Shown piece after piece: positions 22,883 through 32,329 of a stretch of 35,947 bases of DNA; position 1 is the stretch's first letter; every line of letters starts with the position of its first letter. The position numbers and the translations under genes were made by a program. The DNA is from Rickettsia typhi (GTDB lineage: Bacteria > Pseudomonadota > Alphaproteobacteria > Rickettsiales > JABSSG01), in assembly GCA_945877755.1 (NCBI GenBank), contig CAMCSP010000003.1, positions 1-35,947 of the forward strand, in the 5' to 3' direction. The notes under the pieces are model-generated. The model was given only the letters and a program-made list of their open reading frames with translations. It ran no database searches and was not told the origin of the DNA.

Positions 22883-24493
22883 TCAGTCATTAAATATAGT
22901 ATTTAAATAGGAAACAAGTTTATTTAAATCTATTGGCTGATTACGATAAGCAATATACCCATCTGGCCTTAAAAGATAAAGTCCGATTTCCTTAATTTCA
23001 AGCTGCTTAAAAATATTAGCAGTAGTGCTATAACTACCCGGAGATCCTTTTTTATCTTTTATAGTTAATAAATCTATTACGTCGTTATATTTTGTTTTAA
23101 TAAGCCTTTCTACATTCTCTGCATTATTATTTGTGGTAAAGATTAATAAAGTATGCTTGCGATCTTTTATAACTTTTTTAAGTCTGGTTTTTTTATATTT
23201 TTTGTCGAAAAGCTCTATGTCAGGAAATAAATCTCCTGCTTTAATTGAGTTGCAATTATTATCCCAATCTTCAGCAACAATAGGACTATGACGATAATTT
23301 AATTTTAGTTGCCCAATTTTATTTACAAGATTGCTTTTAAAGCAATCAAATTTGCATAATAAATATATCATTTTATTTCTAAAAAACCGTAAAATAGGGT
23401 TTTTTATTGATGTCATAATGGTCATTTGGTGAGAGAGTGCGACAACACTTTCCATTACTTTATATCTTTCTTGATGACTTTGTAATAATTCTTCTTTTGC
23501 TTTATTCATGAGCACAAGTTCCATTTTCCATGCTAGAGAATTTGCGTCTTGAATACCAGTGTTCATGCCTTGGCCACCAGCTGGGCTATGGATATGAGCA
23601 GAATCACCAATTAAAAAAACATTTTTAGAGCATAATTTTTTAGCCATACGATGATTAACTAAAAAAGCTGACATCCAGCCAATTTTAGTTATTTTAATAC
23701 CAGGTCCTGCTCTTTCGGTAACAATCTTTTGAAAAAAAGGTAAATTTAATTTTTTTTCCAATTCTTCGCGGTTAATATTAATATCATAATCTCCTATAAA
23801 CCTGACATGATTTTCACCCAATGGAAATACAGCTAAAAATCCATTCTCTGAGAAGAAAACATTCATTGAATCAAATTTTAATGGCCATTTTATATGTGCA
23901 TCTGCTAATATCCAATTTGTTTTGTACTGATCACCTACAAAATTGGTGCCCATTAATTCACGACAAACACTATGTGCTCCGTCACTACCAATCATATATT
24001 TAAACGATGTTTCTTCTATTTTGCCTTTGTCGTTTTTAATTCTTGCAACTACATGTCCATTCTCTTCGGCATAACTGGTTAGTTCAAGATTTCTCTCGAC
24101 CTTAACTCCAAGTTTTTCAAGATTTTTGATTAAAATTTGTTCAGTTTTATTTTGAGGAATGATCAATATAAAAGGATAAGTGCTATGAATATATTTTGTT
24201 TCAACGTGGCTTATGCGCTCTGAAATTTTGCTATAAGTATTAACAGCTTTTAGCTTTAGCCCCTCCTTTAGAAAGTCATTTAATAGACCAGCGCCTTCAA
24301 ATAATTCCAATGATCTAGGTTGCACACCTAAGGCTTTTGATTTATCTGATGGTTTAGATAGTTTGTCTATTATCCTACAGCTTATTCCGCGTCTAGTTAA
24401 TTCATGGGCCATTGCTAAACTACTAGGTCCGGCTCCAACGATTAATACATCAATTTTTTCTTTTTTGAGCATCTTTAATAAATTAACCTCCAT
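22883..24493 (-). CDS. FAD-dependent aromatic-type monooxygenase (PheA/TfdB-like)
   Basis: This 536-aa group A flavin monooxygenase is related to phenol hydroxylases and to polyketide-tailoring hydroxylases. The N-terminal FAD site is DVLIVGAGPSSLAMAHEL near residue 20; the last Gly of GxGxxG is Ser, a small departure. The second FAD motif IGDSAHIHSPAGGQGMNTG is near residue 297, followed by DANSLAWKMELV. From about residue 420 a thioredoxin-like C-terminal domain appears (AGDLFPDIEL... to YLLRPDGYIAYR), as in phenol hydroxylase-type enzymes. It would hydroxylate an aromatic or polyketide substrate using NAD(P)H and oxygen; substrate unknown. The start may be the ATG at 24493 (used here) or an internal ATG at 24472, which has GGAGG 14 bases upstream. 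It lies 198 bases downstream of the decarboxylase gene on the same strand. Confidence 0.85.
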   Translation of the reverse strand: MEVNLLKMLKKEKIDVLIVGAGPSSLAMAHELTRRGISCRIIDKLSKPSDKSKALGVQPRSLELFEGAGLLNDFLKEGLKLKAVNTYSKISERISHVETKYIHSTYPFILIIPQNKTEQILIKNLEKLGVKVERNLELTSYAEENGHVVARIKNDKGKIEETSFKYMIGSDGAHSVCRELMGTNFVGDQYKTNWILADAHIKWPLKFDSMNVFFSENGFLAVFPLGENHVRFIGDYDININREELEKKLNLPFFQKIVTERAGPGIKITKIGWMSAFLVNHRMAKKLCSKNVFLIGDSAHIHSPAGGQGMNTGIQDANSLAWKMELVLMNKAKEELLQSHQERYKVMESVVALSHQMTIMTSIKNPILRFFRNKMIYLLCKFDCFKSNLVNKIGQLKLNYRHSPIVAEDWDNNCNSIKAGDLFPDIELFDKKYKKTRLKKVIKDRKHTLLIFTTNNNAENVERLIKTKYNDVIDLLTIKDKKGSPGSYSTTANIFKQLEIKEIGLYLLRPDGYIAYRNQPIDLNKLVSYLNTIFND

Positions 24494-24661
24494 TTAATTT
24501 TTAAGAATATTGATCAATTAAAATATAAACTCATTAGATTAATAATAAGTTAAAATTAGATTATAAATATAAATTATTTAAATTAACTGTATCCATAACC
24601 GTAGGTTTTCTGATACTTAATAGGCGCTCTATAGCTATTCATTTGCAATGACGAAGCCTCT

Positions 24662-24688
24662 AACTATCACTCTTGAAGGGCGATAGTT
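24662..24688 (-). terminator. Hairpin just after the acetoacetate decarboxylase gene
   Basis: AACTATC and GATAGTT form a seven-pair stem with an inner three-pair extension around TTGAA, starting four bases after the stop codon on the minus strand. It lacks a U tract, so it is only a possible terminator. Part of the following sequence, CGTCATTGCAAATGA, is itself an inverted repeat. Confidence 0.35.
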
Positions 24689-24691
24689 GGA

Positions 24692-25465
24692 TTAGTTTTG
24701 CGGTTTTAAATAATCATACATCACTCTTCCGTATGGTAGAGTGAGATCAGTTATAAAATGTAGACCTCTTATTATTTTTTTTACTGGTAAATTTGCAACT
24801 GGAGCACCAACATGTGGGACTAAATGTAAATTAGCAGGTCCTTCCCATGCTCCTCTAACATGAATATCTGAACAATTAAACGCGACTAGTTGAGCTATAG
24901 CTAATGAGCCATCTATATCAGGTATTAGTTTAAGATTTACCTGAGTTTTGCCTAGTATCTTTACAATTTTTTCAGTATTCTCACTTTTACTACTATCAGT
25001 ATTATTGATTAGATCATAACGTTTATAACCCATAGTACCAAGAGCTACTAATTGCTCTGACATTTCTAGCTTTCCTACTAAAATAGAACCTTTAATCTCT
25101 AGTGATGGGTTGGCAAGTTTTTTAGGAAATCCCCATATTTCTCTACCACCAGCTATAGGGGATTCACAATCAAGATACATCTCAGCAGTAAAATTAACCT
25201 TTTCTCCTTTATATAAGCATGGTATAACTAGCCCACTTTCATGATAATCCCCAAAATTACTATCTGGCATGGCCAAAAATTCATAAGATACCGTATTAGA
25301 ACCATCTGGTTCTAATGGCTCAGGTACTGCTGCTCTTATGGCTTCAGGATCTGTTTCATATGTAATTATAAAATGTTCTCTATTAACAAACCAATATGGT
25401 CCTTTGGGATAAGTTGGGCTACATAGTGGTGTTGAAGGCTGTTGTAAAATTTCGTCAATTCTCAT
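24692..25465 (-). CDS. adc: Acetoacetate decarboxylase family protein
   Basis: The classical enzyme decarboxylates acetoacetate to acetone and CO2 through a Schiff base. The protein shows the family layout: an N-terminal PKGPYWFVNREHFIITYET, a PEPLEP segment, and the active-site block GGREIWGFPKKLANP. In that block the adjacent lysines are Lys115 and Lys116, the same numbers as the Schiff-base and pKa-perturbing lysines of the Clostridium acetobutylicum enzyme. The glutamate preceding the tryptophan is also kept. Length is 257 aa. The ATG at 25465 has GGAG eight bases upstream. Several ADC-fold enzymes act on other keto acids or as aldolase-dehydratases, so acetone production is not certain. 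It is probably co-expressed with the monooxygenase gene. Confidence 0.9.
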   Translation of the reverse strand: MRIDEILQQPSTPLCSPTYPKGPYWFVNREHFIITYETDPEAIRAAVPEPLEPDGSNTVSYEFLAMPDSNFGDYHESGLVIPCLYKGEKVNFTAEMYLDCESPIAGGREIWGFPKKLANPSLEIKGSILVGKLEMSEQLVALGTMGYKRYDLINNTDSSKSENTEKIVKILGKTQVNLKLIPDIDGSLAIAQLVAFNCSDIHVRGAWEGPANLHLVPHVGAPVANLPVKKIIRGLHFITDLTLPYGRVMYDYLKPQN

Positions 25466-25781
25466 TTTAATTTCTCCATTAAAGTAATAAATTTGATATA
25501 TTAAGACCTATATCGTTTGTAGAACCGGTAATAATTGCTGATTTCAACCTTCTCATTTATAGCTCTTTGTGTTTTTAACCATTTATCGTATAGAATAATA
25601 GTAGACAATAGTTATTAAAAAATAGTTAATATTATTATTTAGTTTTTCTAATTAATTTAATTTAGAAATTAATATTATTTTCCATTAAATTACAATTTAA
25701 TGATGACACATAACTTATTTTCTATAGCATTCTCCTCGCTTTTCGTGCTAGAATAAGAAAAATTCTAATTTAGAGCAGGCT
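25466..25781. other. AT-rich intergenic region between adc and ruvA
   Basis: This 316-base divergent gap holds no convincing gene. It contains a repeated TTAATATTATT (about 25627 and 25669) and long A/T runs. A TAGAAT-AAGAAAA-ATTCTA hairpin (25749-25767) sits just before the ruvA ribosome binding region. Promoters for adc and ruvA must lie here, but I could not choose hexamers with confidence. I found no copy of the tRNA-His 3' end that would mark an attachment site. Confidence 0.6.
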
Positions 25782-26390
25782 GTGATAGGAAAATTAAAAG
25801 GCTTAGTTGATAGCATTGAAAAAGATTACGTAATCATTGATGTCGCGGGTGTTGGATATAAGGTGTTGTGCTCGACCAAGACTCTTGAGACTTTAATCAG
25901 AGATATGGGGCAAAAGGTAGAGTTATTTATTGAGACTTTAGTACGAGAAGATCAAATCTCTTTGCTTGGTTTTTGTACTAAAACAGAGCAGGATTGCTTT
26001 AGCAAACTAACCACTGTACAAGGTGTGGGTGCGAAATTAGCGCTAATAATTCTTGGAGCTTTATCCCCTGATAAAATTGCTGTGGCTTTGGCCTCGCAGG
26101 ATACTAAAGCTTTTTCTGGCATTTCTGGGGTTGGCCCCAAATTAACCAGTAGAATTTTTACCGAGTTAAAAGACAAAGATATGAATTTTGCAACAGAGTT
26201 TGTTAGTAGCACTAATAGGTCAGATAGCGGCGTAAAAAACACCACCCAAGAAGATGCTATTTCTGCCTTGGTGAATTTAGGAATTAACAAAAGCGATGCC
26301 TATGTTATTGTAAATAAAATTTTAGTTACAACGCCTAATGTTAAAATTGGAGATCTAATTAAATTGGCGCTTAAACAATTGTCAAAATGA
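25782..26390 (+). CDS. ruvA: Holliday junction branch migration protein RuvA
   Basis: RuvA forms a tetramer that holds the four-way junction open while RuvB drives branch migration. The N-terminal OB domain (MIGKLKG...DYVIIDVAGVGYKV, residues 1-62) is followed by helix-hairpin-helix motifs LTTVQGVGAKLALIILG and FSGISGVGPKLTSRIFTELK. After a linker, the C-terminal RuvB-binding domain contains EDAISALVNLGINKSDAY. At 202 aa it is full length. The start is a GTG at 25782. ruvB begins six bases after the stop codon, forming the usual ruvAB operon, here without ruvC. Confidence 0.96.
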   Translation: MIGKLKGLVDSIEKDYVIIDVAGVGYKVLCSTKTLETLIRDMGQKVELFIETLVREDQISLLGFCTKTEQDCFSKLTTVQGVGAKLALIILGALSPDKIAVALASQDTKAFSGISGVGPKLTSRIFTELKDKDMNFATEFVSSTNRSDSGVKNTTQEDAISALVNLGINKSDAYVIVNKILVTTPNVKIGDLIKLALKQLSK

Positions 26391-26396
26391 GCTTAA

Positions 26397-27434
26397 ATGG
26401 ATTTTAATTCGAAAATATTAGAAGAAGAATTTTTACAATCTGACGAAGAAGAGAAAACGCTTAGGCCATCTTCATTGAATGAATTTATTGGCCAAAGCCA
26501 GATAAAAGAGAATTTGCAAGTTTTTATTAAAGCGGCACAAGATAGAAAAAGTGCATTAGATCATGTTCTTTTGTATGGCCCTCCGGGGCTTGGTAAGACT
26601 TCAATAGCTCAAATCGTAGCTAAGGAATTGGGAGTTAATATCCGCTCTACCTCCGGGCCAATTTTGTCAAAGGCTGGTGATCTTGCGGCGATATTAACTA
26701 ATTTGGAAGAGCGTGATGTTTTATTTATTGATGAAATTCATAGATTAAACCCAAGTGTAGAAGAAATCCTTTACTCCGCGATGGAGGATTTTAAACTTGA
26801 TATCATCATTGGCGAAGGCCCATCGGCGCGTAGTGTATCTATCGATTTACCGAAATTCACTTTGGTGGGAGCTACTACTAGGTTAGGTCTGATTTCTAAT
26901 CCATTACGTGATAGATTTGGTATTCCATTACGTCTAAATTATTACGAAACTAACGAGTTGGTAGAAATTGTGTCGCGTGGTACAAAAATTCTCAATATGC
27001 AATTTAATGCTGAAGGTGCGCACGAAATCGCAAAAAGGTCACGAGGCACTCCTAGAGTAGCATTGAGATTATTAAGGAGAGTTACTGATTATGCTCAGTA
27101 TAATAAATCAAGTATGATCGATGCTCAAGTGGCTGACGAGGCATTGAAAAAATTGGAAGTAGATAAATTTGGTTTGGATAGCAACGATTATCGTTACTTG
27201 AAATTTATTGCACAGCATTATAATGGTGGGCCGGTTGGAGTTGAAACTATAGCAGCTGGTTTATCTGAACATAAAGATTCAATCGAGGAAACCATCGAGC
27301 CATATTTAATTCAGCAAGGCTTTGTTCAAAGAACAGCCAGAGGAAGGGTATTGACCGCATTTACTTTTGATTACTTAGGTATTAAGACTATTCCAAATCA
27401 AGATCTTCTGAATTTGATCGACGACAATGATTAG
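26397..27434 (+). CDS. ruvB: Holliday junction branch migration ATPase RuvB
   Basis: RuvB is the hexameric AAA+ motor of branch migration. It starts with an acidic N-terminus and the conserved [12 protein letters not shown]. Walker A is GPPGLGKTS near residue 61, Walker [12 protein letters not shown] near 110, sensor 1 is [11 protein letters not shown] and the arginine finger is in [10 protein letters not shown]. The winged-helix end carries [15 protein letters not shown] and RTARGRVLT. Length is 345 aa. The last eight bases overlap the start of tsaD, so the three genes ruvA-ruvB-tsaD are likely one operon. Confidence 0.98.
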   Translation: MDFNSKILEEEFLQSDEEEKTLRPSSLNEFIGQSQIKENLQVFIKAAQDRKSALDHVLLYGPPGLGKTSIAQIVAKELGVNIRSTSGPILSKAGDLAAILTNLEERDVLFIDEIHRLNPSVEEILYSAMEDFKLDIIIGEGPSARSVSIDLPKFTLVGATTRLGLISNPLRDRFGIPLRLNYYETNELVEIVSRGTKILNMQFNAEGAHEIAKRSRGTPRVALRLLRRVTDYAQYNKSSMIDAQVADEALKKLEVDKFGLDSNDYRYLKFIAQHYNGGPVGVETIAAGLSEHKDSIEETIEPYLIQQGFVQRTARGRVLTAFTFDYLGIKTIPNQDLLNLIDDND

Positions 27435-28449
27435 AGTATTAGGAATTGAATCAAGTTGTGATGAAACGTCAGTTGCAATTGTAACTGATAATAAAAATAT
27501 TATTGCGCATGAAATTTACTCACAGATAGAGGTACATCGGCCTTTTGGTGGGGTGGTGCCTGAGGTGGCTGCAAGAAGTCATATGGATTATTTGGATAAT
27601 ATGATTTCCAGAATAATGGCTCAAACCAAGCTCACTTATAATGATATAGATGCTATTGCAGTCACTGCTGGCCCTGGTTTGATCGGCGGGGTTATAGTTG
27701 GAGTAATGTATGCAAAAGCAATAGCAGCAGCTTCTTATAAACCAATTATTGCAGTAAATCATCTTGAAGGACATGCTCTTACGGTACGTCTTACAAATGA
27801 AGTAGATTTCCCATTTTTATTGATGCTAGTTTCAGGAGGGCATTGTCAGCTTCTGATTGTTTATAACGTTGGTAAATATAAAATCTTAGGTTCAACAATG
27901 GATGATGCGGCTGGTGAATGCTTTGATAAAGTAGCAAAAATGCTTGGCCTTGGTTATCCAGGAGGACAAGTGATTGAGCAAAGGGCAAAAAAAGGCAATC
28001 ATAATCGATTTAAGTTTCCTAAACCATTGTCAGATAGACCAGGGTGCGATTTTTCATTTTCAGGTTTAAAGGCTGCTGTTAAAAGGCAGGTGGATGAAAT
28101 TAGAGAACTAACTGAAGATGATATAAATGATATTTGCGCTTCTTTGCAGCATACTATAAGTGAGGTTTTGCAAAGTAGAATGATTAACGCATTTAAAATA
28201 CATGCAGGTGAGACTCCGGAAGTTAAAACAATAGTTCTAGCTGGGGGCGTGGCAGCAAATCAATATATTAGAGATAAGTTAACCCTATCTGCTAAGGAAC
28301 ATGGGTTTGACTTTGTAGCGCCGCCAATAAATTTATGCGGCGATAATGCAGCGATGATTGCTTGGGCTGGTATTGAAAGATATAAGTTAGGTTTAACTGA
28401 TAATATCAATTTTGTTCCTCGTTCACGTTGGTCTTTGGATCAATTGTAA
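27427..28449 (+). CDS. tsaD: tRNA N6-threonylcarbamoyladenosine transferase TsaD
   Basis: TsaD transfers the threonylcarbamoyl group from threonylcarbamoyl-AMP to A37 of tRNAs that read ANN codons; it works with TsaB and TsaE. The ASKHA-fold protein begins [16 protein letters not shown]. It has the metal-ligand motif NHLEGHAL (His near residues 112 and 116), [31 protein letters not shown] and [12 protein letters not shown]. The last metal-ligand region is [12 protein letters not shown]. At 340 aa it is normal. It overlaps ruvB by eight bases. A 77-base gap separates it from alaS. Confidence 0.97.
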   Translation: MIRVLGIESSCDETSVAIVTDNKNIIAHEIYSQIEVHRPFGGVVPEVAARSHMDYLDNMISRIMAQTKLTYNDIDAIAVTAGPGLIGGVIVGVMYAKAIAAASYKPIIAVNHLEGHALTVRLTNEVDFPFLLMLVSGGHCQLLIVYNVGKYKILGSTMDDAAGECFDKVAKMLGLGYPGGQVIEQRAKKGNHNRFKFPKPLSDRPGCDFSFSGLKAAVKRQVDEIRELTEDDINDICASLQHTISEVLQSRMINAFKIHAGETPEVKTIVLAGGVAANQYIRDKLTLSAKEHGFDFVAPPINLCGDNAAMIAWAGIERYKLGLTDNINFVPRSRWSLDQL

Positions 28450-28475
28450 CCATAAAATCATAGACTAATTAAACA

Positions 28476-28503
28476 TTGTAGATTATGTTTTTTAGAATAT
28501 AGA
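28476..28503 (+). promoter_or_regulatory. Possible promoter for alaS-lpxB
   Basis: TTGTAG (28476-28481), a 16-base spacer and TATAGA (28498-28503) lie 23 bases before the alaS ATG. Both hexamers are imperfect. Confidence 0.35.
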
Positions 28504-28526
28504 GTAATATTTAAATAAGCATTCTT

Positions 28527-31181
28527 ATGAAAAACTTAAGTCAGTTACGTAGTTTATTTTTAGATTATTTTAAAATGCATGGCCATAAAGCTGTGCATTC
28601 CAGTTCCTTAGTGCCGCATAACGACCCTACTTTAATGTTTACTAATTCAGGGATGGTACAGTTTAAAGATGTTTTTACTGGTAAGGAAAAACGTGATTAT
28701 ACCAGAGCAACTTCCAGTCAAAAATGTGTGCGTGCAGGGGGTAAGCACAATGATTTAGATAATGTAGGTTATACTGCAAGACATCTGACTTTTTTTGAAA
28801 TGTTGGGGAATTTTTCATTTGGTGATTATTTCAAAGAAGATGCAATTAAATATGCATGGGAATTGGTGACGAAAGAAATTGGCTTTAATAAAGATAAGCT
28901 ATATGTAACAGTTTATCACGAAGATGATCAGGCATTTAAATTGTGGCAGAAAATAGCTGGTTTAAATGAAGATCGAATTATTAAAATCAGCACTAATGAT
29001 AATTTTTGGTCTATGGGTGATACTGGCCCATGTGGTCCATGTACTGAAATATTTTATGATCATGGAGATAAAGTTTTTGGTGGGTTGCCAGGCACAAAAG
29101 ATCAAGATGGTGATCGGTATATTGAGATTTGGAATCTGGTTTTCATGCAATATGAACAATTAGCCAATGGTAGTAGGGTAAATTTACCAATGCAATGTAT
29201 TGATACTGGTATGGGTCTTGAACGACTTTCTGCAGTAGTGCAAGGGGTACATGATAATTATGAAACAGACTTATTTAGATCGTTGATTAAATCTTGTGTT
29301 GATTTTATAGGAGTGCAGCCAGCTGACAAAGCTAAGGTTTCTTATCGAATTATTGCAGATCATTTGCGATCATCTTCATTCTTAATAGCTGACGGTGTTA
29401 TTCCTTCTAATGAAGGCAGGGGATATGTTTTAAGAAGAATTATGCGTCGAGCTATTAGACATATTCATCAATTAGGATATAAGAAGCCATTATTATATCA
29501 GTTACTTCCTAGTTTAGTAGGACAAATGGGTGATTCTTATCCAGAATTAGCAAGAGCGCAGGAATTTGTAGCGCAAGTATTATTGCGTGAAGAGGAAAGT
29601 TTCATAACCACTCTAGAACGTGGGTTGAAGTTACTAAATAGTGAAGTTGATAATTTGGTAAATAAGAAGAATTTATCTGGGGAAGTGGCATTTAAACTTC
29701 ATGATACTTATGGTTTTCCACTGGACCTTACTACAGATATTTTGAAGGACAAGAATATAGAGGTTGATGTTGATAGCTTTAACAAATCTATGTTGGCACA
29801 AAAAGAATTAGCTAAAAAATCTTGGGTTGGTTCTGGTTCGAGCGTAGTAAATGATTTATGGTTTGAAATAAAAAACAAGCATGGTAACACGGAATTTTTT
29901 GGTTATGATTTATCAGAAATTTCAGCAACTGTTTTGGGTATAGTACAAAATAATATTTGTATAAACGAAGTAAGAGAAGTAAATAGCAAGTTTTATCTAG
30001 TGGTAAATCAAACAACTTTCTATGGAGAATCTGGTGGTCAGCTTGGAGATGTTGGTATGATATCAGGAGATGATTATTTACAGGTTAAAGTGGTTGATAC
30101 AAAGAAACCAATTGCTGGTTTGCATGTTCATGAATGTGTATTACTTAAAGGTGTTATTCATTTAGCACAAGAAGTTAGATTGACTGTGGATCAAGGTTAT
30201 AGGAAAAAGCTTAGAGCCAATCATACTGCTACTCATTTGTTGCATGCAGTGTTGCGTCAAAAATTAGGTAAACATGTAACGCAAAGTGGATCGATGGTTT
30301 CTTCGGATCGATTAAGGTTTGATATAAATTATTCAAATTCAGTTTCACATTCAGTGCTTAACGAAGTGGAAGCCGAAATAAACCAATTAATTATAACCGA
30401 CTGTCCAGTAACAACTAAAATAATGGATTACGAACAGGCTTTAGAAAATGGCGCAATAGCTTTGTTTGGTGAAAAATATGATTCGGAAGTTAGAGTGGTA
30501 TCTGTTGATAATGGTTGTAAGCCAGATATTTCAACAGAATTATGTGGTGGTACGCATGTACATCGTTTGGGCGAGATTGGTTTGTTCAAAATAGTTTCTG
30601 AATCATCTATTGCTGCTAGCATAAGAAGAATAGAAGCAATTACAGGTGCTGAAGCATTAAAATATACTCAAAAACAAAGTGATCTTATTATAAACTTGTC
30701 TTCGCTAATGAAAACAAATGCCGATGAATTGGAAGTAAAAATTGTAGGGTTGATTGATAGTAAAAGAAAATTAGAAAAGGATATCGAGGGAATGAGAGGT
30801 AGTAATCTTGCTGGGTTATTATCTTTTACAGAAAAGGATACTACCAAGATTGGTCATTATATATTTGTAAGTAAGTCTTTAGATAATTTTGAGGTAAAAG
30901 AATTAAGGAACGCAGTGCAGAATTATGTAAGAGATAATCCATCTTCGATTATCATTTTATTTAGCGTTACTGAAGAAAAAATCTCGTATGTTGCAGCGGT
31001 GAGTAAAGATAGTTATGAACATATTTCTGCTTTAGAATTAGTTCATATTGCGGCTGATATTTTTGGTACTAAAGGTGGTGGCCGCAATGATTTAGCTCAA
31101 GGCGGTGGTGTTGATTCTGCTAAAATTCCTTTTGTAATTGATGCAATTAAAGATTCTATTACTAAGAAATGCGCAAAATAA
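28527..31181 (+). CDS. alaS: Alanyl-tRNA synthetase
   Basis: This class II synthetase charges tRNA-Ala. The catalytic domain (about 1-240) contains LRSLFLDYFKMHGHKAVHSSSLVP-type motif 1, motif 2 around FFEMLGNFSFGDYFK, and motif 3 around GMGLERLSAV. The tRNA-recognition domain follows. The editing domain has HTATHLLH near residue 566 and the zinc/editing cysteine in CGGTHV near 673, and the C-Ala domain ends with GTKGGGRNDLAQGGG. At 884 aa all domains are present. The 3' end overlaps lpxB by 13 bases. Confidence 0.98.
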   Translation: MKNLSQLRSLFLDYFKMHGHKAVHSSSLVPHNDPTLMFTNSGMVQFKDVFTGKEKRDYTRATSSQKCVRAGGKHNDLDNVGYTARHLTFFEMLGNFSFGDYFKEDAIKYAWELVTKEIGFNKDKLYVTVYHEDDQAFKLWQKIAGLNEDRIIKISTNDNFWSMGDTGPCGPCTEIFYDHGDKVFGGLPGTKDQDGDRYIEIWNLVFMQYEQLANGSRVNLPMQCIDTGMGLERLSAVVQGVHDNYETDLFRSLIKSCVDFIGVQPADKAKVSYRIIADHLRSSSFLIADGVIPSNEGRGYVLRRIMRRAIRHIHQLGYKKPLLYQLLPSLVGQMGDSYPELARAQEFVAQVLLREEESFITTLERGLKLLNSEVDNLVNKKNLSGEVAFKLHDTYGFPLDLTTDILKDKNIEVDVDSFNKSMLAQKELAKKSWVGSGSSVVNDLWFEIKNKHGNTEFFGYDLSEISATVLGIVQNNICINEVREVNSKFYLVVNQTTFYGESGGQLGDVGMISGDDYLQVKVVDTKKPIAGLHVHECVLLKGVIHLAQEVRLTVDQGYRKKLRANHTATHLLHAVLRQKLGKHVTQSGSMVSSDRLRFDINYSNSVSHSVLNEVEAEINQLIITDCPVTTKIMDYEQALENGAIALFGEKYDSEVRVVSVDNGCKPDISTELCGGTHVHRLGEIGLFKIVSESSIAASIRRIEAITGAEALKYTQKQSDLIINLSSLMKTNADELEVKIVGLIDSKRKLEKDIEGMRGSNLAGLLSFTEKDTTKIGHYIFVSKSLDNFEVKELRNAVQNYVRDNPSSIIILFSVTEEKISYVAAVSKDSYEHISALELVHIAADIFGTKGGGRNDLAQGGGVDSAKIPFVIDAIKDSITKKCAK

Positions 31182-32329
31182 AAATCTTTCTAATTGCTGG
31201 TGAGGTATCTGGTGATAAACTTGGCGCTTCTTTGATTAAGTCATTAAGGGCTCAGTTTAAAGGTAAAATTATTTTTCAGGCTGTTGGTGGGGATAAAATG
31301 GCGGGTGAAGGAGTAAATTCTATCTTCCCAATGAATCAAATTTCTCTTATGGGATTTGTGGAGGTTTTATCTCATGTTTTTCGAATATTGAAATTAATCA
31401 AGCAGACTGTGAAAGCAATTTCTAATTTTAAACCAGATGTGGTGGTTACTATAGATTCACCAGGATTTGGAACCAGGGTGGCAAAACAAATAGACCGTAG
31501 TCATACTAAACTAGTTCACTATGTTGCACCCTCAGTATGGGCATATAAACCTAAACGTGCGGCCTATTTACAGAAATATTATGATTTAGTTCTAGCATTA
31601 CTTCCTTTTGAACCACCTTACTTTACTAGTGTTGGGTTGGCATGTGAATTTGTTGGTCACCCAAGCGTTGAAGATGATTGGATGAGCAGTGATTCTAAAA
31701 TGTTTCGAAAAAAATACAATATACCATCTAATGCATTAGTTTTTGGAGTTATGTGTGGTAGTAGGGCAGGTGAAGTGAGCATGATGCTTCCTGTTTTTGC
31801 TCAAACAATTGATCTTTTTAATAAACAATCACAAGATAAAGAAGTGGTTTGGGTTTTTCCAACTATTTCTAAAGAACTTGCTGAACAAATTAAAAATACT
31901 ATGAGTAAGTTCGATATAAATTTTGTGGTGCCAATAAATGAGCCAGAAAAGATTAACATGTTAAAGGCAATGAATTTTGCAATTGTAAAATCTGGCACAA
32001 TTAGTTTAGAGATGGCATTTGCTAATGTACCTACGATCGTTGCATACAAGGTTAATAAACTTACCGCATGGATTCTAAGACATGTTTATAAGATTAATAC
32101 CTATGTTAGTATCGTGAATATTTTGGCTAAAAAGGAAATTATTCCTGAGTTTTTGCAAGAGGATTGTACGGCAGAGAAATTATCTGCTGCTTTAGTAAAG
32201 CTTATTAAAGGGGATGGCAAAAAGCAAGTTATGGAATCTAAGAAAATTCTGAGTCAACTTATGCCTAAAGATAAAATTAAACCTAGTGATAAAGCTGCAA
32301 AGCTAATTCTTAAGTTAATACAGCACTAG
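31169..32329 (+). CDS. lpxB: Lipid-A-disaccharide synthase LpxB
   Basis: LpxB is a GT-B glycosyltransferase at the inner membrane. It joins UDP-diacylglucosamine and lipid X to form the tetraacyl disaccharide of lipid A. The N-terminus has the signature IFLIAGEVSGDKLGASLIKSL and AVGGDKMAGEGV. It continues with MGFVEVLSHVFRILKL, TIDSPGFGTRVAK, YVAPSVWAYKPKRA, FVGHPSVED and the conserved KSGTISLEMAFANVPTIVAYK near residue 275. Length (386 aa) is standard. It shows that the cell makes lipid A, which excludes Anaplasma/Ehrlichia/Wolbachia-type bacteria. The start overlaps alaS by 13 bases and the stop overlaps the nhaA stop on the other strand by four. Confidence 0.97.
   Translation: MRKIKIFLIAGEVSGDKLGASLIKSLRAQFKGKIIFQAVGGDKMAGEGVNSIFPMNQISLMGFVEVLSHVFRILKLIKQTVKAISNFKPDVVVTIDSPGFGTRVAKQIDRSHTKLVHYVAPSVWAYKPKRAAYLQKYYDLVLALLPFEPPYFTSVGLACEFVGHPSVEDDWMSSDSKMFRKKYNIPSNALVFGVMCGSRAGEVSMMLPVFAQTIDLFNKQSQDKEVVWVFPTISKELAEQIKNTMSKFDINFVVPINEPEKINMLKAMNFAIVKSGTISLEMAFANVPTIVAYKVNKLTAWILRHVYKINTYVSIVNILAKKEIIPEFLQEDCTAEKLSAALVKLIKGDGKKQVMESKKILSQLMPKDKIKPSDKAAKLILKLIQH

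Noticed and set aside
21597-25781. Attachment-site repeat of the tRNA-His 3' end at the far side of the accessory segment
   Set aside because: I scanned the gap before ruvA and the gaps between the accessory genes and saw no copy of the tRNA 3' sequence, and there is no integrase gene.
25749-25781. LexA/SOS box before ruvA
   Set aside because: No GTTC-N7-GTTC or similar operator was visible; the nearby TAGAAT...ATTCTA repeat does not fit an alphaproteobacterial SOS box.
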